Positions 59,901 to 64,000 of a stretch of DNA of 64,000 nucleotides are shown here, one piece after another. A model generated the notes under the pieces. The model was not told where the DNA came from and did no database searches. It worked only from the letters and a program-made list of their open reading frames with translations. Made by a program: the position numbers and the translations under genes. Position 1 is the first letter of the stretch; every line of letters begins with the position of its first letter. The stretch is from Paenibacillus_AB hodogayensis (lineage in GTDB: Bacteria > Bacillota > Bacilli > Paenibacillales > NBRC-103111): assembly GCF_039536325.1 (NCBI RefSeq), contig NZ_BAAAYO010000013.1:62001-126000 (forward strand). The letters are read 5' to 3'.

Positions 59901-61746
59901 CGTTTCCGCCTTGGTTTCCTTTCCCGCCTTCGCCACCATTCGTATTTTCGCCTTCGCTTCTCTTGACACTCTCACCTTCAGAACCGGTCTGGCGTTCCTT
60001 TTCGCCCTGGGTGCCGTTCCCGCCGCCAGCTTCATTACCGTTCCTGCCCGGGTTTTCTTCGCCCGCCCGGTTACCGTCTCCGCCTTCATCCCGGTTACTG
60101 GTCCCATCTTCATCCCGGTTTCCGTTTCCATCCTGATTCCTCTTGCCGCCCTGATCTTCTTTTCCTTTTTTGTTATCATTCCCGTCACCCGATATCCGTT
60201 TATTTCCATGCCCTTCCCCCGTTCGCTCGCCCAGCCGATTCGTATTGACGACATCCAGCATCATCGGACGCCGCTTCATCTGCCACCATGGCGCGCGTAT
60301 CAACGTATCCTTCAGATCGGACAGCGTAATCGGACTGATCGGCGCCAAATAAGGAATGCCGAACGAACGCAGCCGGGTGAGGTGTCCGATTATGAGCATG
60401 CTGCCGAGTACAATCCCGTACAGTCCGAATACAGAGGCAACGAGCATGAGTGGGAAGCGCAGCAGCCGTACGGAGATGGCCGCATTGAACTTCGGTATCG
60501 CAAACGAAGCGATGCCGGTAATCGACACGACGATGACAAGCGGCGCGGAGACGATACCCGCTTCGACGGCAGCCTGGCCGACCACGAGAGCTCCCAATAT
60601 GCTCACCGCCTGGCCGACCGCCTTCGGCAGCCGAACGCCTGCTTCGCGGAGTGCCTCGAAGGAAAGCTCCATGATAAGCGCCTCCACCACCGCCGGAAAC
60701 GGTATCGCTTCCCTGGCCGCGGCTACGCTGAGCAGCAAGGTAGTTGGCAGCATCTCCTGATGAAACGTCGTCACCGCAATATAGAGCGCCGGCGTCATCA
60801 AAGCGATAAACATGAATATAATCCGAATGAGTCGCAGCAGCGACGAGATTTGAAACCTCTCATAGTAGTCCTCGTTGGCCTGCAGAAACGACCAGAACGT
60901 AACCGGCACGATCAGGACGAAAGGCGTGCCGTCGGTTACGATCGCGACCCGCCCCTCGAGCAGCGAGCCCGCCGTCGTATCCGGACGCTCCGTGTACATG
61001 ATCTGCGGAAAAGGCGAATACCCGTGGTCCTGGATCATTTCCTCCAAGTAACCGGACTCCAGTATGCCGTCGATCTGGATCTGCTCGATTCGGCTTACGA
61101 CCTCCTGAACGAGCTTGGGGTCGGCCAGCCCTTCTATGTAAGTAATGACGATATCCGTATTCGTTTCTTTGCCGACGACCATCGGCTTCATTTTGAGCCG
61201 TGGGGACTTGATTTTACGCCGGATCAAGGCGGTATTGGTTCTCAGCAGCTCCGTAAAGCCTTCCCGGGGCCCGCGCACCGTCGACTCGGTTTCGGGCTCT
61301 GTCACGTTCCGGTGCTCCGCTCCGCGAAGCCCCATCACGATCGCCCGGTCATTCCCGTCTACCAGCAGCACGGCATCCCCGGACAGCGCCTTCTGCAGCA
61401 TATCGCCATAATTGTCGGCTTCGGCGATTTGCGATACCGGCAAAGTCCGCTCGCTCACTTCCTCCAACAGCGAACGGTCTCCTTTGCGGATCATCAGACT
61501 GGCGATGACGCGGTCGACCAGCTCCGTATTGGCGAGGCCGTCTACGTAGCAGACGAGCGCCCGGACGCCGCTATCCTCCATCCGGAAATGGCGGATGACG
61601 AAATCCGAGCACTCCGCCATAATGTCGCTCAGCATCCGCTCGTCATCGACAACGTTTCCCCGGATCGGTACTTTTTTCAAATTATCGATATACAGCTCTT
61701 CGTGCATCGGTTCCTTCGCCGAAGTGCGTTTCCCGGCCCGTCGCAT
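59833..61746 (-). CDS. GerAA-type spore germination protein with a long hydrophilic tail
   Basis: The A subunit of a germinant receptor, 637 residues. The soluble N-terminal half (about 20-290) has the two-subdomain GerA pattern: VCYVDGLANTELVDRVI, then VTYIEGLADPKLVQEVVSRI, LEGRVAIVTDGTPFVLIVP. The membrane half (about 285-490) holds PFPAVVEALIMELSFEALREAGVRLP and LRFPLMLVASVFGLYG. After the usual end near residue 505, a tail of about 130 residues follows, made almost only of Gly, Asn, Glu, Lys, Asp, Arg and Ser. ATG 61746 has GGGGAGGG six bases upstream. It is the first gene of gerA-gerC-gerD-gerB, an operon probably expressed in the forespore; no sigma-G promoter could be fixed. Confidence 0.92.
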   Translation of the reverse strand: MRRAGKRTSAKEPMHEELYIDNLKKVPIRGNVVDDERMLSDIMAECSDFVIRHFRMEDSGVRALVCYVDGLANTELVDRVIASLMIRKGDRSLLEEVSERTLPVSQIAEADNYGDMLQKALSGDAVLLVDGNDRAIVMGLRGAEHRNVTEPETESTVRGPREGFTELLRTNTALIRRKIKSPRLKMKPMVVGKETNTDIVITYIEGLADPKLVQEVVSRIEQIQIDGILESGYLEEMIQDHGYSPFPQIMYTERPDTTAGSLLEGRVAIVTDGTPFVLIVPVTFWSFLQANEDYYERFQISSLLRLIRIIFMFIALMTPALYIAVTTFHQEMLPTTLLLSVAAAREAIPFPAVVEALIMELSFEALREAGVRLPKAVGQAVSILGALVVGQAAVEAGIVSAPLVIVVSITGIASFAIPKFNAAISVRLLRFPLMLVASVFGLYGIVLGSMLIIGHLTRLRSFGIPYLAPISPITLSDLKDTLIRAPWWQMKRRPMMLDVVNTNRLGERTGEGHGNKRISGDGNDNKKGKEDQGGKRNQDGNGNRDEDGTSNRDEGGDGNRAGEENPGRNGNEAGGGNGTQGEKERQTGSEGESVKRSEGENTNGGEGGKGNQGGNDGEGGGPPPSADQGGHPGQGKR

Positions 61747-61896
61747 GCTCGCCCTCCCCAAAAACGGTAAAGTTTGTCCGCATTTAGGTTACCAATAATG
61801 TCCTTTCGTTATCCCCTGGCTCGAAAAAAAGGACTTAAAGGGGATTTTCCAACGGAGCAATGGAAAAAGGATCGCTTTAAGCGACCCCGGTCAACG

Positions 61897-61941
61897 AAAA
61901 GAACGAGTTTCGAGGCTGCCACCCTCGTCACTCGCTCTTTT
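61897..61941 (-). terminator. Terminator of the small coiled-coil gene
   Basis: A two-part stem, AAAAGAGCGAGT/ACTCGTTCTTTT outside and CGAGG/CCTCG inside, with a 7-base loop. The U-tract is in the right arm. It could work in both directions, insulating the germination operon promoter region (61747-61896), where no gene was seen. Confidence 0.8.
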
Positions 61942-61974
61942 GGCTTCATTCATCAAAGCTATCTTGAGAAACCG

Positions 61975-62241
61975 CTACTCGCGATCATTCAACTTCCGCA
62001 AGTGGCGCTGTTCTTCCGCCAGCATCTCTTCCGCAAGTTCGACCGCATTGTCGTTATGGCTCGTGCCGGCCTGGTCCAAGGCCCGCTCGGCTTTGGCGAG
62101 AGCGCGTTCCGCCTGGTCGATGGTCTGCGCCGTAGGATGCGTCTCGGCCTGGGTAACGGCCAGATGGGCGTTTTCTACCGAATTTTGCGCTTGCGAGATC
62201 GGGTTCTGCGATTGAAGACTGGAATCTTTTCGGTTCGTCAT
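61975..62241 (-). CDS. Small helical, Gln/Ala/Glu-rich protein
   Basis: An 88-residue soluble protein, almost entirely helical with a heptad-like spread of Ala and Leu (SQAQNSVENAHLAVTQAE, QAERALAKAERALDQAG). It probably forms a coiled coil. ATG 62241 follows AAGGGGAGAA; 16 upstream codons are open without a site. It is monocistronic with a strong terminator and divergent from the DUF4062 gene (152 bases between the starts). Small proteins of this type are common in Paenibacillaceae, but the function is unknown. Confidence 0.75.
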   Translation of the reverse strand: MTNRKDSSLQSQNPISQAQNSVENAHLAVTQAETHPTAQTIDQAERALAKAERALDQAGTSHNDNAVELAEEMLAEEQRHLRKLNDRE

Positions 62242-62393
62242 GCGTCGATTCTCCCCTTGCCTGTTTGATGTGGGAACTGTCCGGATCACGTTTTACTATA
62301 ACGAGCGGGAGACATTTTTATACGCCGGGCTTTCGCAGGAAGGAAAATCCAGCACGTTTGTCAAATACATGTAACAGGTTGGGAGGGGTTGCC

Positions 62394-63419
62394 TTGCTGC
62401 GCGTTTTTATCAGTTCGACGATACGCGATCTGCACTTCGTCCGGTCGAGCCTTGCGGCTCAGATCGAATCGGACCTGGGTCATCGCGCGGTCGCGTCCGA
62501 ATCGATCGAGTTCAACTTTACGGGCTCGGGCAATATTGTGGAAAGCTGTCTGGAGGAAATCGATAAATCCGATGTGTACCTGCTGGTCATCGGGGAACGC
62601 TACGGAAGCATGGTTTCGGAATGGGGCATCAGCATAACCCATGCCGAATACCGGCACGCCCTGGCGGCCGGCAAGCCGGTTCTGGTCATCGTGATGAACC
62701 GGATCTGGATCTTGTACCAGGACGATTCGCCGACGCTCGAGCCGGAGCTGAAGCATTTTATCGATGAGGTATCGAGCAATTTTGCCCGCAACGTCAAGCC
62801 GTTCGACGGTCCGGACGACGCATTCGCCTACATTCGCGCACAATTGTCGATTTTATTGAAAAATTATATCCGCACGGGACTGAAACCGACGGAGGTTCAT
62901 GATATACTAAGGACAAGCAAGGTATACGAAAGCGCCAACAGGCTGTTCGTATCGCTGCTCGAGAACAGCGAGCATGCCAGCCCGGACTATGCGCGGATTT
63001 TATCCGTCTTTATCCAGGAGCTGGAAACCGGAGAAATCCGCAATCATCTCGTCCAGATCCAGCTCAGCCAAGTAACCGGCGCGACGTTGTACAAGCTGTC
63101 GGCCGACGGGCAGCGGCTGGTCAAGCTGGGCAGCGCGGGAAATGTGGGCGGCCGGGAGTCGTTTCACGTGGACGATGCGACCAGTTATGTATCGCAAACA
63201 TATTTAAGCGGGAAAACCGAGCTGTTCGAGGTGGAGAAACTCGGGTTCCGTGAATATATTAGTTGTGTTCCAATTTCCAAGCAATTCGTCGTCACGCTTC
63301 ACTGCTTTTTGGAGAAGCCGGCGAGAGGCGCGTTTAACTCGCGAATCGTGCTCGACGAGATTACGACTGCCAACCGGGTGCTGTTCGGCATTCTGGCTTT
63401 ATATTTGGAAAGGGTGTGA
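62394..63419 (+). CDS. DUF4062 domain protein with C-terminal GAF-like domain
   Basis: A 341-residue soluble protein. The N-terminal DUF4062 domain (about 1-120) begins LRVFISSTIRDL and continues with SCLEEIDKSDVYLLVIGERYG and SITHAEYRHALAAGKPVLV, a TIR-like Rossmann arrangement; the family is found at the N-terminus of signalling and defence-type proteins. A linker of about 60 residues leads to a GAF-like domain (about 195-341; IQLSQVTGATLYKLS, TSYVSQTYLSGKTELFEVE, EYISCVPISKQFVVTLHCF). The start is TTG 62394 after GGGAGGGG. The next gene begins inside a ribosome site overlapping its stop, so both are coupled. No effector domain such as a protease or pore is visible. Function unknown. Confidence 0.8.
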   Translation: MLRVFISSTIRDLHFVRSSLAAQIESDLGHRAVASESIEFNFTGSGNIVESCLEEIDKSDVYLLVIGERYGSMVSEWGISITHAEYRHALAAGKPVLVIVMNRIWILYQDDSPTLEPELKHFIDEVSSNFARNVKPFDGPDDAFAYIRAQLSILLKNYIRTGLKPTEVHDILRTSKVYESANRLFVSLLENSEHASPDYARILSVFIQELETGEIRNHLVQIQLSQVTGATLYKLSADGQRLVKLGSAGNVGGRESFHVDDATSYVSQTYLSGKTELFEVEKLGFREYISCVPISKQFVVTLHCFLEKPARGAFNSRIVLDEITTANRVLFGILALYLERV

Positions 63420-63424
63420 ATCCG

Positions 63425-63607
63425 ATGGCCAAACGACAATCCGAGAAGCAAAAGGCGGCAAGCGCCGAGCGCAGACCCGAAGAAGGGGCCACGCTGTTCA
63501 CCAACGGTCCGTCCGTGCTGAAGGGCGACGTTGTGTTCCGGAAAGTAGCGTCGGTGCCGACGGTATTTCTTCATCCCCGGGACGCTTTCGCCAAAATGAA
63601 AGCTTGA
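63425..63607 (+). CDS. Small protein coupled to the DUF4062 gene
   Basis: A 60-residue protein, basic at the N-terminus (AKRQSEKQKAASAERRPEEG), then a short beta-like section (TLFTNGPSVLKGDVVFRKVASVPTVFL in pieces). There are no membrane helices or Cys. ATG 63425 lies five bases after AAAGGGTGTGA, a site that contains the stop codon of the DUF4062 gene, so its translation is coupled. No family was recognised. A regulator or partner of the DUF4062-GAF protein is the simplest guess. Confidence 0.7.
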   Translation: MAKRQSEKQKAASAERRPEEGATLFTNGPSVLKGDVVFRKVASVPTVFLHPRDAFAKMKA

Positions 63608-63951
63608 CCGCCTGAGCCGGAAAGACCGGGTCCATGGAGCACACGGTACAGTCCGCGCAAGCGTAACAAACTCGCAATCGGCAAACGTACTCCATGACAG
63701 AACTTCAAAGTATTCAATCGCAAAAATGTCCGCACTCGTCAAAAGCCGGCGTTACAAGCAAAGCCGACGTTAAAAACCGGTCATGCCAAGCCAGCCGACG
63801 CGGAATCCGCCTTCTCCATCGCCAGGGGAAGGCTTTTTTCATCCGCAGCAAGAGGGTTGGCCGCATAAAGCGCCGTTCTTTACGTCCATGCTACTGGTAC
63901 ATGTCAGCAAGATGATGTTTACAAGGAAGAGAAGAAGCGGAGGGAGCCTTA
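63608..63951. other. Intergenic region before the deaminase gene
   Basis: 344 bases with no supported gene. It holds the terminator at 63809 and a short near-repeat (GCCGGCGTTACAA/GCCGACGTTAAAA, 63742-63776). A Cys-rich minus-strand frame lies here but has no good ribosome site. A GGAGGGAGCC site precedes ATG 63952. Confidence 0.5.
63809..63839 (+). terminator. Terminator after the DUF4062 pair
   Basis: GCCTTCTCC pairs with GGGGAAGGC (one G-T pair), loop ATCGCCA, followed by six T. Confidence 0.8.
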
Positions 63952-64000
63952 ATGGACGAACAAACATTTATGAAAGAAGCGGTATCGCTCGCTTGCGACA
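63952..64000 (+). CDS. Start of a cytidine/guanine deaminase-type gene (3' partial)
   Basis: Only 16 codons are visible: MDEQTFMKEAVSLACD. The start has GGAGGGAGCC six bases upstream. The pattern M-x-x-x-F-x-K-x-A-x-x-L-A matches the N-terminus of guanine deaminases of the GuaD type; tRNA adenosine deaminases begin in a similar way, so this is a family-level guess. The zinc-site motifs lie outside the window. Confidence 0.5.
   Translation, partial: MDEQTFMKEAVSLACD

Noticed and set aside
59551..61770. Plus-strand frame of 739 codons opposite gerA/gerC
   Set aside because: Arises from the low-complexity GerA tail and codon bias; His/Arg/Gln-rich composition and no start signal.
61747..61896. 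Forespore (sigma-G) promoter for the germination operon
   Set aside because: A CAAACTT box resembles a weak -10, but no matching -35 lies at proper spacing.
63498..63695. Minus-strand Cys-rich 65-codon frame (MEYVCRLRVCYACADC start)
   Set aside because: It runs antisense into the small coupled gene and lacks a convincing ribosome site, though the Cys pattern is eye-catching.
1..64000. CRISPR arrays, tRNA or rRNA genes, and transposase genes
   Set aside because: No regularly spaced repeats, no cloverleaf-like GGTTCGA blocks with acceptor stems, and no transposase or integrase motifs were seen.

Overview
The window looks like the chromosome of an endospore-forming, fairly GC-rich member of the Bacillota, most probably Paenibacillaceae (Paenibacillus/Cohnella type). 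Reasons: strong AGGAGG-type ribosome sites, frequent GTG/TTG starts, a GerA-family germinant receptor operon, a Bce-type two-component/ABC module, a YesN-like AraC regulator next to an LplABC-type sugar transporter, and secreted proteins carrying copper-amine-oxidase-like (stalk) domains. No phage, insertion sequence with transposase, CRISPR array, tRNA or rRNA was seen.

Layout. 1-3.3 kb: end of a SWIM-type gene and a SNF2 helicase. 3.5-7.7 kb: a solute-binding lipoprotein and an FAD oxidoreductase facing an AraC regulator. 8-10.5 kb: a secreted beta-propeller protein with a 23-bp-stem terminator. 10.6-11.6 kb: an AT-rich islet with a candidate palindromic repeat and a small membrane protein. 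11.6-22.0 kb: a MATE pump, then a peptide-use locus (M19 dipeptidase and proline iminopeptidase on the minus strand; an IclR regulator and a five-gene Dpp/Opp transporter on the plus strand). 22.1-23.0 kb: a TerC protein under a yybP-ykoY (Mn2+) riboswitch. 23.3-27.4 kb: amino-sugar salvage (nanE; murQ, DUF4434, ROK kinase), both promoters sharing one motif. 27.6-31.4 kb: a heterodimeric ABC exporter. 31.3-36.4 kb: a BceRS-BceAB module with a divergent small Cys-rich gene inside it. 36.5-44.4 kb: a membrane glycosyltransferase and an LplABC-type transporter with its sensor/regulator. 44.7-47.5 kb: a three-gene metal-type ABC system (DUF3299-like lipoprotein, permease with a His-rich loop, ATPase). 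47.6-49.4 kb: alkaline phosphatase behind a four-repeat Pho box. 49.5-53.8 kb: CorC/HlyC-type membrane protein, AI-2E family permease, HD-GYP protein. 53.9-61.8 kb: a frameshifted small gene, a small acidic protein, an HtrA protease with a very long C-terminus, and a gerA-gerC-gerD-gerB operon. 61.9-64 kb: a coiled-coil protein, a DUF4062-GAF protein with a small partner, and the start of a deaminase gene.

The clearest regulatory logic readable from sequence is (i) the Mn2+ riboswitch, where three short strands form mutually exclusive helices; (ii) the Pho box with exact 11-bp periodicity; and (iii) the motif shared by the nanE and murQ promoters, which suggests one regulon for ManNAc-6P and MurNAc-6P use. 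The least explained items are the DUF4062-GAF pair, the His-rich metal-type ABC operon, the HtrA C-terminal repeats, and the convergent antisense overlap at 31.3 kb. Starts were chosen from ribosome-binding sites; domain names come from recognising sequence motifs, not from database searches.
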